A stretch of DNA of 64,000 nt from Streptomyces griseus subsp. griseus (GTDB lineage: Bacteria; Actinomycetota; Actinomycetes; Streptomycetales; Streptomycetaceae). The stretch spans positions 62,001-126,000 of the forward strand of contig NZ_JOJE01000016.1 in the NCBI RefSeq assembly GCF_000720255.1. The letters are read 5' to 3'. Position numbers and translations under genes: made by a program. The notes under the pieces were generated by a model. The model worked only from the letters and a program-made list of their open reading frames with translations, had not been told where the DNA came from and ran no database searches. Positions 40,638-48,880 of this stretch are shown piece after piece; positions within the stretch are counted from its first letter, which is position 1; every line of letters starts with the position of its first letter.

Positions 40638-41177
40638 TTGCGCGCAGATCTCGCAGATCTCTCCCCGGTCATCGCGGCGACAGCCCACTGGCTCACCCGC
40701 GCCTACCCGGCCGACGGCGGCGCCCTCGCCTCCGCGCTGTGCGAGGCCCAGGCCCGGCAGGCCGTCACGGTCGCGGCCTGGCTGCGCTACCCGACGGCGA
40801 TGGACGCGGCGCTCGTCGGCATGGCCGGCCCGGGAGGCTCCGCACGGCTCGACTGGATCAGTGGCGCGGACGCGGCCGAGGCAGCCGCGGACCACGAGGA
40901 ATCCGCCTGGCGCACCTGGGTGGACGAGGTCGTGGCGAGTTGGGCCGCCTGCCTGCTCACCGACCCCGAGCTGGCGGACCGCGCGTTGGCCGCGCTGACC
41001 GAGGGCGGCCACGCCACCCACGCCGGTGCCGAGTTCCGGCGCCTGGTCGCGCCCGACGAACGCGACCGGCAGGCCGCCGTACTGCTGCGCCACCCCGACC
41101 TGCTGGCCCCCGTCGCCGGGCTCCACCGGGCCCAGCTCGCCGACTGCCTCGGCCCGGGCCGGGCGCTCGTGGCCTGA
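40638..41177 (+). CDS. Hypothetical helical protein (start uncertain)
   Basis: About 179 residues, Ala-rich and mostly helical (VIAATAHWLTRAYPADGGALASALCEAQARQAVTVAAWLR). No motif or family is known to me. The frame is open from GTG 40530, but the part before LRADLADLSPVI looks non-coding, so a TTG at 40638 is proposed. No clear ribosome site supports either start. Confidence 0.5.
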   Translation: MRADLADLSPVIAATAHWLTRAYPADGGALASALCEAQARQAVTVAAWLRYPTAMDAALVGMAGPGGSARLDWISGADAAEAAADHEESAWRTWVDEVVASWAACLLTDPELADRALAALTEGGHATHAGAEFRRLVAPDERDRQAAVLLRHPDLLAPVAGLHRAQLADCLGPGRALVA

Positions 41178-41231
41178 CCGACGACAGCCCCGAGCGAGGG
41201 CACCAGTTCCTCACCCGAGACCTCACACAGC

Positions 41232-41264
41232 CATGGGCCCGCCGGCCGTCCCGACGGGCCCATG
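41232..41264. terminator. Hairpin between convergent genes
   Basis: A 10-base perfect stem (CATGGGCCCG paired with CGGGCCCATG) around a 13-base loop, placed between the stops at 41177 and 41313. Confidence 0.7.
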
Positions 41265-41312
41265 AAAAGCGGCGTCACCACTGCGCGCCCACTGCGTCCA
41301 CCGCGCGCACCC

Positions 41313-41876
41313 TCAGTCCCGCTTCCCCCGCCCCGACAGCGCGTCACGGACCCGGTCGACCATCCCCGCGCCCGGGGCCAGCAGCTTGTTGGCCGGCGGC
41401 TTGTCCGGCGCGGACGGGTGCGGACGGGTCGGCGCCATCTTCTTCGCCTGGCGGACCTTGTCGCCCAGGGTGTCGAGCGCGTCCGGCGGACAGGAGGCCC
41501 GCAGCATCGGGAAGAGGTTCTGCTCCTCGTCGGCCACGTGTGAGCGGATCTCCGACATCAGCATGCCGATGAGCCGGTCGAACTCGGGGTCGTCCGCGTC
41601 ACAGCCCTCCAGATCCTTCATGATCTGCTCGGCCTTGGCGTGGTCCTCGAGTTCCCTGTCGGCCATGGCGTCCCCGTTCGCCACGTGTTCCCGTACTGCC
41701 GGGTAGAGGTAGGCCTCCTCGGCCACGGAGTGCCGCACCAGTTCCATGGTGGCCTGGTCCGCGTAGAGCTTGCGGTCCTTGTGACCGGACGGCAGCGCCT
41801 CGATCCGGCCGAAGAACTCCTCGACCTCGCGGTGATCGGTCATCAACTCGTCGATGACGTTTCCACCGTGACCCAT
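41313..41876 (-). CDS. Hemerythrin HHE-domain protein
   Basis: A 187-residue di-iron protein. Ligand motifs are visible in order: ELMTDHREVEEFFGRIE, HSVAEEAYLYPAVREHV, DRELEDHAKAEQIM and IRSHVADEEQNLFPMLR. The C-terminal tail is basic and Pro-rich. Hemerythrins bind O2, NO or iron, and some act as sensors. The ATG follows GGAGG by eight bases. A 28-base perfect inverted repeat lies 22-49 bases upstream. Confidence 0.9.
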   Translation of the reverse strand: MGHGGNVIDELMTDHREVEEFFGRIEALPSGHKDRKLYADQATMELVRHSVAEEAYLYPAVREHVANGDAMADRELEDHAKAEQIMKDLEGCDADDPEFDRLIGMLMSEIRSHVADEEQNLFPMLRASCPPDALDTLGDKVRQAKKMAPTRPHPSAPDKPPANKLLAPGAGMVDRVRDALSGRGKRD

Positions 41877-41897
41877 GTCCTTCACCTCCAGCCTGTA

Positions 41898-41925
41898 CGT
41901 GGTGACTCCGGGCGGAGTCACCACG
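41898..41925 (-). promoter_or_regulatory. Perfect 28-bp inverted repeat before the hemerythrin gene
   Basis: CGTGGTGACTCCG-GG-CGGAGTCACCACG: 13-base arms with no mismatch and a 2-base centre. It begins 22 bases upstream of the start codon. Either a high-affinity operator or a stable hairpin in the leader would explain it. Confidence 0.65.
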
Positions 41926-42155
41926 GCCTCGAGTGCCCCGGCCGTCGCCGGGCTAACACGGGGCCGATCCGGGGCAGCCCGAGTCGCGCCCCGGCCCGGG
42001 TCTTCGCACAATGAGGGCGATGCGTGAAAGCGCCTGGCAGGGGAACACCGTGACACTGCCACTTCCAGGCATGTCCCGACGCGAACGAAGGAGCGTGTTC
42101 TCGGCCGGCCGTCGGCCCCGAGCGGCAGCCCCACCCGCAGTCATGGAGGCCGTGC

Positions 42156-42698
42156 ATGCACCCCGGACCCGTCGCCGCCGTGCTCTTCGACCGGGACGGC
42201 ACCCTCGTGGAGGACGTCCCGTACAACGGCGACCCCGACCTCGTACGGCTGCTGCCCGGCGCCAGGGAGGCGGTCGGGTTGCTGCGGGCGGCGGGCGTCG
42301 CGACCGGGGTGGTCAGCAACCAGTCGGGCATCGGCCGGGGGCTGCTCACGGAGTCCGAGGTCCGCAGCGTCAACGAACGGGCCGACGCGCTGCTCGGCGG
42401 GCTCGACACCTGGGTCCACTGCCCGCACCCGCCCGACGCCGGATGCCGCTGCCGCAAGCCCGAGCCGGGACTCGTGATCGAGGCGGCGCGCCGCCTGCGC
42501 GTCGCACCCGGCCGCTGCGTCGTGATCGGTGACATCGCGGCCGACGTGCTCGCCGCACGGGCCGCGGGCGCCCGTGGCGTCCTCGTCCCCAACGCCGCGA
42601 CCCGCCCCGAGGAGGTCGCCGCCGCGCCCGACGTCGCGCGCGACCTGGTCACGGCCGTACGACGGCTGCTCGCCGAACCGGGGAGTGACCGGTCGTGA
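42156..42698 (+). CDS. gmhB: HAD-family heptose-bisphosphate phosphatase-like (GmhB)
   Basis: A 180-residue HAD phosphatase. VLFDRDGTLVEDVPYNGDP is motif I with the nucleophile Asp. HPPDAGCRCRKPEPG is the zinc-loop motif of GmhB, which removes a phosphate from heptose bisphosphate, and GDIAADVLAARAAGARGVLV is motif IV. GGAGG precedes the ATG. It is the first gene of a coupled run of glycosyltransferases. Since no lipopolysaccharide exists here, the sugar product would feed another glycan. Confidence 0.85.
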   Translation: MHPGPVAAVLFDRDGTLVEDVPYNGDPDLVRLLPGAREAVGLLRAAGVATGVVSNQSGIGRGLLTESEVRSVNERADALLGGLDTWVHCPHPPDAGCRCRKPEPGLVIEAARRLRVAPGRCVVIGDIAADVLAARAAGARGVLVPNAATRPEEVAAAPDVARDLVTAVRRLLAEPGSDRS

Positions 42699-43699
42699 GG
42701 GCGCTGGTCGTACGGCTCGACAGCTTCGGCGACGTCCTGCTCGCCGGCCCCGCCGTACGCGCCGTCGCGCACCGCACGCACGTGACGATGCTCTGCGGCC
42801 CCCGCGGCGAACCCGCCGCCCGGCTGCTGCCCGGCGTCGACGACGTGATCGTGTGGGAGGCGCCGTGGGAGGGCCCAGCCCCGCCCGCGGTCGACGAGGC
42901 CGACGTCCACGCACTGGTCCGGCGGCTGAGCGAGGCCGCGTTCGACGTGGCGCTCGTCCTCACCTCCTTCCACCAGAGCCCCCTGCCGACGGCCCTGCTC
43001 CTGCGGCTCGCGGGCGTGCCCCGGATCGGCGCCGACAGCGTCGACCACCCCGGCCGCCTCCTCGACGTACGCCACCTGCGCCGGCCCGGCCGGCACGAGG
43101 CGGAGGCGGCCCTCGACACCGCGGCCGCCCTGGGCTTCGAGCCGCCCCCGGACGACGACGGGCGGCTCCGCGTCCTGCCGCCGCCCGACACCAGCGCCCT
43201 GACCGGCAACGGCCCCTACGTCGTGGTCCACCCCGGGGCCAGCGCACCGGCCCGCGCCTGGAGCCCCGACCGCTGCGCCGACGCCGTCGCCCTGCTCGCC
43301 GACGTCGGCCACCGTGTCGTCGTCACCGGCGGACCCGGCGAAAGCGACCTCACCCGACGGGTCAGCGGCGGCACGGCCGTCGACCTCGGCGGCCGTACCA
43401 CTCCGCGCACCCTGGCCGGTGTCCTGCGGTCGGCCGACGTCGTCGTGTGCGGCAACACCGGCCCCGCCCACCTGGCCGCCGCGGTGGGCACACCCGTCGT
43501 CTCGCTCTTCGCACCGGTCGTACCGGCGGAGCGGTGGGGACCGTACGGCGTACCGAGCGTGCTGCTCGGCGACCAGTACGCGCCCTGCGTGGACACCAGG
43601 GCCCGGCACTGTCCCGTACGCGGGCATCCGTGCCTCGACGAGGTGACGGGCGACGACGTGGTGCGCGCGGTGCAGAAACTCCTGAAGGAGAGCACATGA
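42695..43699 (+). CDS. GT9 heptosyltransferase-like glycosyltransferase
   Basis: A 334-residue GT9 protein. Starts RALVVRLDSFGDVLLAGPAVRAV (typical N-terminus). VVVHPGASAPARAWSPDRCADAV binds the nucleotide sugar, VVVTGGPGE and VVCGNTGPAHLAAAVGTPVVSLFAPV are further signatures. It overlaps the phosphatase gene by GTGA. Family members transfer heptose from ADP-heptose; the acceptor is unknown here. Confidence 0.87.
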   Translation: MRALVVRLDSFGDVLLAGPAVRAVAHRTHVTMLCGPRGEPAARLLPGVDDVIVWEAPWEGPAPPAVDEADVHALVRRLSEAAFDVALVLTSFHQSPLPTALLLRLAGVPRIGADSVDHPGRLLDVRHLRRPGRHEAEAALDTAAALGFEPPPDDDGRLRVLPPPDTSALTGNGPYVVVHPGASAPARAWSPDRCADAVALLADVGHRVVVTGGPGESDLTRRVSGGTAVDLGGRTTPRTLAGVLRSADVVVCGNTGPAHLAAAVGTPVVSLFAPVVPAERWGPYGVPSVLLGDQYAPCVDTRARHCPVRGHPCLDEVTGDDVVRAVQKLLKEST

Positions 43700-44658
43700 A
43701 CGTACTCGTGTGGCACGTGCACGGTTCCTGGCTGACCTCGTTCGTGCGGGGGCCGTACACCTTCCTCGTCCCCGTGACGCCCGACCGCGGGCCGGACGGT
43801 CTGGGCCGGGCCCGGACCTGGCAGTGGCCCCGGACGGTGCGGGAGCTGACGCCCGAGGAGCTGCGCGAGGCCGACATCGACCTCATGGTGCTGCAACGGC
43901 CGCACGAGCTCGAACTGGCCCACCGGTGGACGGGCCGCCGCCCCGGCACCGACGTGCCCGCCGTGTACGTCGAGCACAACGCTCCCCACGAGTCGGCCGT
44001 GGACACCCGCCACCCGCTGGCCGACCGCAGCGACATCCCCCTCGTGCACGTCACCCACTTCAACCGGCTGATGTGGGACAACGGGCGCGCCCCGACCACG
44101 GTCGTCGAGCACGGCATCATCGACCCCGGACACCGGTGGACCGGCGAGACGCGACGCGCCGCCGTGGTCGTGAACGAGCCCGTGCGGCGCGGCCGCACCA
44201 CCGGTACGGACCTGTTGACCGCGTTCGCCCGCGCGGCGCCGCTGGACGTCTTCGGCATGCGGACGGAAGGGCTCGCCGACCACCTGGGCCTGCCCGCGGA
44301 ACGCTGCCGCGCCCGCGACCTCCCGCAGGGCGAACTGCACACGGCGATGGCCCGCTGCCGCCTCTACCTGCACCCCGTGCGCTGGACCTCCCTCGGCCTC
44401 TCCCTCCTGGAGGCCATGTTCCTCGGCATGCCCGTCGTCGCCCTCGACACCACCGAGGTCCGTGAGGCGGTCCCCGAGGGCGCCGGTGTCGTCTCCAACC
44501 GGCTCGACGTCCTCCAGGAGGCCGTGCGCGGGTTCCTCGCCGACGCCGACCACGCCCGGATGACCGGCGAGGCCGCCCGCACCGCGGCCCGGGCCCGCTA
44601 CGGCGAACGACGCTTCCGAGACGACTGGGACCGCTTGATCAAGGAGGCCACCCGATGA
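43696..44658 (+). CDS. GT4-type glycosyltransferase
   Basis: A 320-residue glycosyltransferase. MNVLVWHVHGSWLTSFVRG begins the first domain. TVVEHGIIDPG and GELHTAMARCRLYLHPVRWTSLGLSLLEAMFLGMPVVALDTTEV give the second domain with the Glu-containing donor site. It couples with the GT9 gene by ATGA and its own stop overlaps another ATG at 44655. The donor is unknown but a heptose-type sugar is a reasonable guess. Confidence 0.85.
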   Translation: MNVLVWHVHGSWLTSFVRGPYTFLVPVTPDRGPDGLGRARTWQWPRTVRELTPEELREADIDLMVLQRPHELELAHRWTGRRPGTDVPAVYVEHNAPHESAVDTRHPLADRSDIPLVHVTHFNRLMWDNGRAPTTVVEHGIIDPGHRWTGETRRAAVVVNEPVRRGRTTGTDLLTAFARAAPLDVFGMRTEGLADHLGLPAERCRARDLPQGELHTAMARCRLYLHPVRWTSLGLSLLEAMFLGMPVVALDTTEVREAVPEGAGVVSNRLDVLQEAVRGFLADADHARMTGEAARTAARARYGERRFRDDWDRLIKEATR

Positions 44659-44708
44659 CCTCCGCCCCACCACCCCGACCCGGGGCCCCCGGTGTCCGCG
44701 CCGGCTGA
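44655..44708 (+). other. 17-codon coupled mini-ORF before the second GT9 gene
   Basis: The stop of the GT4 gene overlaps an ATG (ATGA), as elsewhere in this operon. This frame stops after 17 codons at 44706-44708, just inside the second GT9 gene, which runs in a different frame. It is either a coupling leader or the trace of a frameshift at the start of the GT9 gene. Confidence 0.5.
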
Positions 44709-45726
44709 CCGCCCCACGCGCGACCGACCCAGGCTGCTCGTGCTGCGGGCTCTGGGACTGGGGGACCTGCTTGCCGGGGTTCCCGCACTGCGCGGGCTGC
44801 GGCGGGCGTTCCCGGGGCACGAAGTGGTGCTCGCCGTGCCGGCGGAGCTGGCGGAGGCCGCTCTGGCCACCGGCGCCGTGGACCGTGTCCTGCCGGCTGC
44901 CGCGCCGAACCGCGCGGTGCCGTCACTGGAGCACTGGCCGGGGCCCCCGCCGGACCTCGCCGTCGACCTGCACGGCAACGGCCCCGCAAGCCGCGACGCG
45001 CTCGCCGTCCTGGAGCCGCCCCGCCTGCTCGCGTACGCGGGGTCGTACGGTGTGCCCGGCCCGCACCCGGTGTGGCGGCCCGGCGTGCACGAACGCGCGC
45101 GGTGGTGCGCGTTCCTCGGTGCGTACGGCATCGCCGCCGACCCCGACGACGTCCGCCTGCCGCCACCGGCCACGGCTTCCCCGGCGCCGGGCGCCGCGAT
45201 CGTGCACCCGGGGGCGGAGTCCGCCGCCCGCCGCTGGCCGGCGGGACGGTACGCCCTCGTCGTCCGGCGGTTGCGGGCGGCCGGTCACCGGGTCGTCGTC
45301 ACGGGCGGCCCGAAGGAGGACGCGCTGGTGCGGGACGTCGCCGACCGCGCGGAGCTGCAGGACCGGGACGTGCTGCGGGGCGGACTGCCGTACGGCGAGT
45401 TGTCGGCCCTCGTCGCCGGGGCCCGGCTCCTCGTCAGCGGCGACACCGGTCTCGCGCATCTCGCGGTCGCCCACGGGACACCGTCGGTCACGCTCTTCGG
45501 GCCGGTGTCGCCCCGCCTCTGGGGTCCACCGCCCCGCGCCCGGCACATCGCCCTGTGGCAGCCGGGCCCACCCGGAGACCCGCACGGCAGCGCCCCCGAC
45601 CCACGCCTCCTGCAGATCCAGGTCGACGAGGTCGCCACGGCCGCACTGAGCCTGCTGAGGGCGCGCCCCGGACCGACCCCGCCACGACCCGAAGCACCGA
45701 GGGAAGATGCCGCTCGTGTCAGCTGA
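44692..45726 (+). CDS. Second GT9 heptosyltransferase-like protein
   Basis: A 344-residue GT9 protein from GTG 44692. RLLVLRALGLGDLLAGVPALRGLRRAFPGH is the N-terminus; PDLAVDLHGNGPASRDALA, IVHPGAESAARRWPAGRYA, VVVTGGPKE and LLVSGDTGLAHLAVAHGTPSVTLFGPVSP are family motifs. No good ribosome site precedes the GTG; translation may depend on the overlapping mini-ORF. The end overlaps the oxidoreductase gene by 20 bases. Confidence 0.83.
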   Translation: MSAPADRPTRDRPRLLVLRALGLGDLLAGVPALRGLRRAFPGHEVVLAVPAELAEAALATGAVDRVLPAAAPNRAVPSLEHWPGPPPDLAVDLHGNGPASRDALAVLEPPRLLAYAGSYGVPGPHPVWRPGVHERARWCAFLGAYGIAADPDDVRLPPPATASPAPGAAIVHPGAESAARRWPAGRYALVVRRLRAAGHRVVVTGGPKEDALVRDVADRAELQDRDVLRGGLPYGELSALVAGARLLVSGDTGLAHLAVAHGTPSVTLFGPVSPRLWGPPPRARHIALWQPGPPGDPHGSAPDPRLLQIQVDEVATAALSLLRARPGPTPPRPEAPREDAARVS

Positions 45727-48136
45727 GCCCCTGCCCTCCGGGTCGGACGACCGCCCGGACCGTATCGACAACCCGTGGGGAGCCCGAACCCCCTACGCCC
45801 CCGGCACCCCCTGGCCGGCCCGCACCGACATGCACCTGGCACCCGGGCTCGGCGAGGGCGACGTGGAACGGTGGGCGCGGTCCGCCTCGCTGCTGCACTC
45901 CAACGGCGACGCGATGGACATCGCCGTCCGGGAGGGGCGGATCGTCGGCGTACGGGGGCGGACCACCGACCGGGTCAACCGCGGCCGACTGGGCCCCAAG
46001 GACCTCTACGGGTGGCAGGGGAACAACTCCCCGGACCGCCTCACCAGGCCCCTCGTCCGCGAGAACGGACGCCTGGCGGAGTGCGACTGGCCCACCGCGA
46101 TGGACAGGATCGTGACGCGCAGCAAGGAGCTGCTCGACGAGCGCGGCCCCGGATCCATCGGCTTCTACACCACCGGACAGCTGTTCCTGGAGGAGTACTA
46201 CACCCTCGCCGTGCTCTCCCGCGCCGGCCTCGGCACCCACCACCTGGACGGCAACACCCGCCTGTGCACGGCCACCGCCGGCGAGGCACTGAAGCAGTCC
46301 TTCGGCAGCGACGGACAGCCCGGATCGTACGAGGACATCGACCACGCCGACGTCATCGCCCTGTTCGGACACAACATGGCCGAGACGCAGACCGTGCTGT
46401 GGATGCGGGTCCTCGACCGCCTCGAAGGCCCCCGGCCGCCCCGACTGGTCTGCGTCGACCCCAGGTTCACCCAGGTCGCACGGCGGGCCGACGTGCACCT
46501 CGCCCCCCGCCCGGGCACCAACCTCGCCCTGCTCGACGCCCTGCTGCACGAGCTCATCCGCACCGGCCGGATCGACCGGGAGTACATCGACCGGCACACC
46601 GTCGGCTTCGAGGAGCTCGCGGCCGCCGTCGAGGAGTGCACCCCGCGCTGGGCCTCCCGGATCTGTGACGTGCCGGCCCCGGCCATCCAGCGGGCGGCGG
46701 AGATCATCGGCGGTGCCGAGCGGCTCCTGTCGACCGTCCTTCAGGGCGTCTACCAGTCCCACCAGGCCACCGCGGCCGCCGTGCAGGTCAACAACCTGCA
46801 CCTGCTGCGCGGCATGCTGGGCCGCCCCGGCTGCGGAGTCCTCCAGATGAACGGCCAGCCCAGCGCGGAGAACACCAGGGAGTGCGGCGCGGACGGCGAC
46901 CTGCCGGGTTTCCGGAACTGGCAGAACGACCAGCACGTCGCCGAGCTCGCGGACATCTGGAACGTGACCCCGTCGACCATCCCGCACTACGGGCCGCCCA
47001 CGCACGCCATGCAGATGTTGCGCTACGCCGAGCAGGGTTCGATCCGGATGCTGTGGATCACCGGCACCAACCCGGCCGTCTCCCTGCCCGAGCTGTCCCG
47101 GATCCGTTCGATCCTGTCCCAGGAACGACTGTTCGTCGTCGTCCAGGACATCTTCCTGACCGAGACGGCCCAGATGGCCGACGTGGTCCTGCCCGCCGCC
47201 ACCTGGGGCGAGAAGACCGGCACCCTCACCAACGCCGACCGGACCGTGCACCTGTCGGAGCGGGCCGTCGACCCGCCGGGCCAGGCGCGCTCGGACCTCG
47301 ACATCTTCCTCGACTACGCGGCCCGCATGGACTTCCGGGACAAGGACGGCGCCCCGCTGATCAAGTGGCACGACCCGCCGTCCGCGTTCGCGGCCTGGCA
47401 GCGGTGCAGCGCCGGCCGCCCCTGCGACTACACCGGCCTCAGCTACGACCGGCTCCGCGAGCGCGGCGGCATCCAGTGGCCCTGCACCGAGCAGGCCCCG
47501 GACGGCACCGCCCGCCTGTACGCCGACGGCTTCGACTTCGCGCACCCCGACACCTGCGAGAGCTTCGGCAAGGACCTGGTCACTGGGGCGTCCACGGAGG
47601 CCGTCGAGTACCGCTCGCTCAACCCGGACGGCAAGGCCCTCATCAAGGCGGCCGAGTACGTGCCCCCGCACGAGGACGCCTCCGAGGACTACCCGCTCCA
47701 GCTGATCACCGGCCGTACCGTCTACCACTTCCACACCCGGACCAAGACCGGCCGCGCCCCCGAACTCAACGCAGCCGCGCCGGACGTCTGGGCCGAGATC
47801 TCCCCCGCGGAGGCCGCCGCGCAGGGCCTGTCCGACGGCGACCTGGTGCGCGTCAGTACCCCGCGTGGAGCGGTGCGCGCACGGCTGCGGACCACCGCCC
47901 TGCGCGACGGCGTGGTGTTCCTGCCGTTCCACTACGGCTACTGGGACACCCCCGGCGGCTGGCGTCCCGGCGACGAGAGCGCCGGGCGGGCCGCCAACGA
48001 GACCACGATCAGTGACTGGGACCCGGCCTCCAAACAGCCGCTGTTCAAGACGTGCGCGGCCCGCGTCTCGCTGGTCGCCCGCCGTGAGAACCGCGCCGAA
48101 GGCGCCGCGAACGACACCGCAGGGAGCAGCACATGA
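45707..48136 (+). CDS. Molybdopterin oxidoreductase lacking the N-terminal 4Fe-4S cysteines
   Basis: An 809-residue enzyme of the formate dehydrogenase/nitrate reductase superfamily. At the usual 4Fe-4S site it reads SASLLHSNGD (residues 59-68), so the CxxCxxxC cysteines are replaced. The rest is intact: DRVNRGRLGPKDLYGWQ, a probable Mo ligand Cys187 in NTRLCTATAG, ALFGHNMAETQTVLW, CVDPRFTQ, GRPGCGVLQMNGQPSAENTRE, ITGTNPAVSLPE, PAATWGEKTGTLTNADR, and the C-terminal TGRTVYHFHTRTKT. No Tat signal, so cytoplasmic. I recall a subfamily with this same substitution. It starts at ATG 45707; GTG 45716 is also possible. It overlaps neighbours on both sides. Confidence 0.87.
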   Translation: MPLVSAEPLPSGSDDRPDRIDNPWGARTPYAPGTPWPARTDMHLAPGLGEGDVERWARSASLLHSNGDAMDIAVREGRIVGVRGRTTDRVNRGRLGPKDLYGWQGNNSPDRLTRPLVRENGRLAECDWPTAMDRIVTRSKELLDERGPGSIGFYTTGQLFLEEYYTLAVLSRAGLGTHHLDGNTRLCTATAGEALKQSFGSDGQPGSYEDIDHADVIALFGHNMAETQTVLWMRVLDRLEGPRPPRLVCVDPRFTQVARRADVHLAPRPGTNLALLDALLHELIRTGRIDREYIDRHTVGFEELAAAVEECTPRWASRICDVPAPAIQRAAEIIGGAERLLSTVLQGVYQSHQATAAAVQVNNLHLLRGMLGRPGCGVLQMNGQPSAENTRECGADGDLPGFRNWQNDQHVAELADIWNVTPSTIPHYGPPTHAMQMLRYAEQGSIRMLWITGTNPAVSLPELSRIRSILSQERLFVVVQDIFLTETAQMADVVLPAATWGEKTGTLTNADRTVHLSERAVDPPGQARSDLDIFLDYAARMDFRDKDGAPLIKWHDPPSAFAAWQRCSAGRPCDYTGLSYDRLRERGGIQWPCTEQAPDGTARLYADGFDFAHPDTCESFGKDLVTGASTEAVEYRSLNPDGKALIKAAEYVPPHEDASEDYPLQLITGRTVYHFHTRTKTGRAPELNAAAPDVWAEISPAEAAAQGLSDGDLVRVSTPRGAVRARLRTTALRDGVVFLPFHYGYWDTPGGWRPGDESAGRAANETTISDWDPASKQPLFKTCAARVSLVARRENRAEGAANDTAGSST

Positions 48137-48624
48137 CCGGAGTCACCCTCACGCTGCGCCAACTGCACGACGGCGAGCGCACGCTGGAGCACGACCTGCT
48201 GACGGCGGCCGAACGCCACCGCACCGACCACGAGATCCACCACGTCGCGATCGACCTCTCCCGCTGGTCCCGCGAACACGGCGGCCGGCTCGCCGAGACG
48301 GGCCGCCACTACGACCTCGACCTCCGGGGCCCCCGTGACCACTCCTCACCCGGCGCCCTGGCCACCCTGCGCCAAAAGGCCGCCGAAGCCCTCGGCAGGC
48401 GCCCGGAGACCGGCCTGCTGCTTCTGCACGACCTGTGCGACCTGCACCTGGCCGCCACGCGCAACTCCCTGCACTGGGAGATGCTTGCGCAGGCGGCCCA
48501 GGCCCTCCGCGACGAGCGCCTGCTCGACCTGGCGAGCTTCTGCCACCCGCGCACGCTGCGCCAGCTCCGCTGGACCAACACCATGATCAAACAGCTGGCG
48601 CCGCAACTGCTCACCAGCGTTTAG
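48133..48624 (+). CDS. Small helical protein coupled to the oxidoreductase
   Basis: A 163-residue protein, ATGA-coupled to the oxidoreductase gene. It is almost all helix and rich in His and Glu in the first third (LHDGERTLEHDLLTAAERHRTDHEIHHVAIDLSRWSREHGG), a pattern suggesting a four-helix bundle, perhaps metal-binding. I know no family name. The stop lies inside a repeat array. Confidence 0.7.
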   Translation: MTGVTLTLRQLHDGERTLEHDLLTAAERHRTDHEIHHVAIDLSRWSREHGGRLAETGRHYDLDLRGPRDHSSPGALATLRQKAAEALGRRPETGLLLLHDLCDLHLAATRNSLHWEMLAQAAQALRDERLLDLASFCHPRTLRQLRWTNTMIKQLAPQLLTSV

Positions 48625-48711
48625 AGCCTCAGCGTTTAGAGCCTCAGCGTTCAGTGCCTTCAGCGTTCAGTGCCTTCAGCGTTCAGCGCCTTCAGCGTGC
48701 AGCGCGTTCAG
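48615..48711. repeat. Six degenerate 15-16-bp tandem repeats
   Basis: Units of the form CAGCGTTTAGAGCCT or CAGCGTTCAGTGCCTT: two of the first kind, then four diverging copies. The first unit supplies the stop codon of the helical protein gene. The array runs to the 3' end of the small acidic protein gene on the other strand, also supplying its last codons. Confidence 0.85.
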
Positions 48712-48862
48712 GTGATGTCGTCGGGGTGTCGTCCTCCGAGTCCTCGCGCTCGCCCTCGGCCTGAGAGGGCGTCGGGTGGTTCGGAAACGGGTGATCGGTC
48801 GTGTCGCGGGTGTCGTCCTCCTCGGGTTCGCCCTCGGCCTGGGACGAGGTGTGTTCACTCAT
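48692..48862 (-). CDS. Small acidic protein with duplicated SQAEGE motif
   Basis: A 56-residue protein, about one-third acidic residues. The ATG follows AAGGAG by nine bases, which is the strongest ribosome site nearby. The motif SQAEGE occurs twice (residues 7-12 and 33-38), each with acidic residues after it (EPEEDD; REDSEDD). I recall similar small SQAEGER-type proteins in Streptomyces without a function. It lies 18 bases downstream of the DUF1360 gene, so the two are probably one transcript. Confidence 0.7.
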   Translation of the reverse strand: MSEHTSSQAEGEPEEDDTRDTTDHPFPNHPTPSQAEGEREDSEDDTPTTSPERAAR

Positions 48863-48880
48863 GACGGGTCTCCTTCCGTT

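Noticed and set aside
48676..48858. Alternative 60-codon frame over the small acidic protein gene
   Set aside because: Its product is Arg/Pro/Thr-rich and its start has no ribosome site, while the overlapping SQAEGE frame has AAGGAG and repeated motifs.
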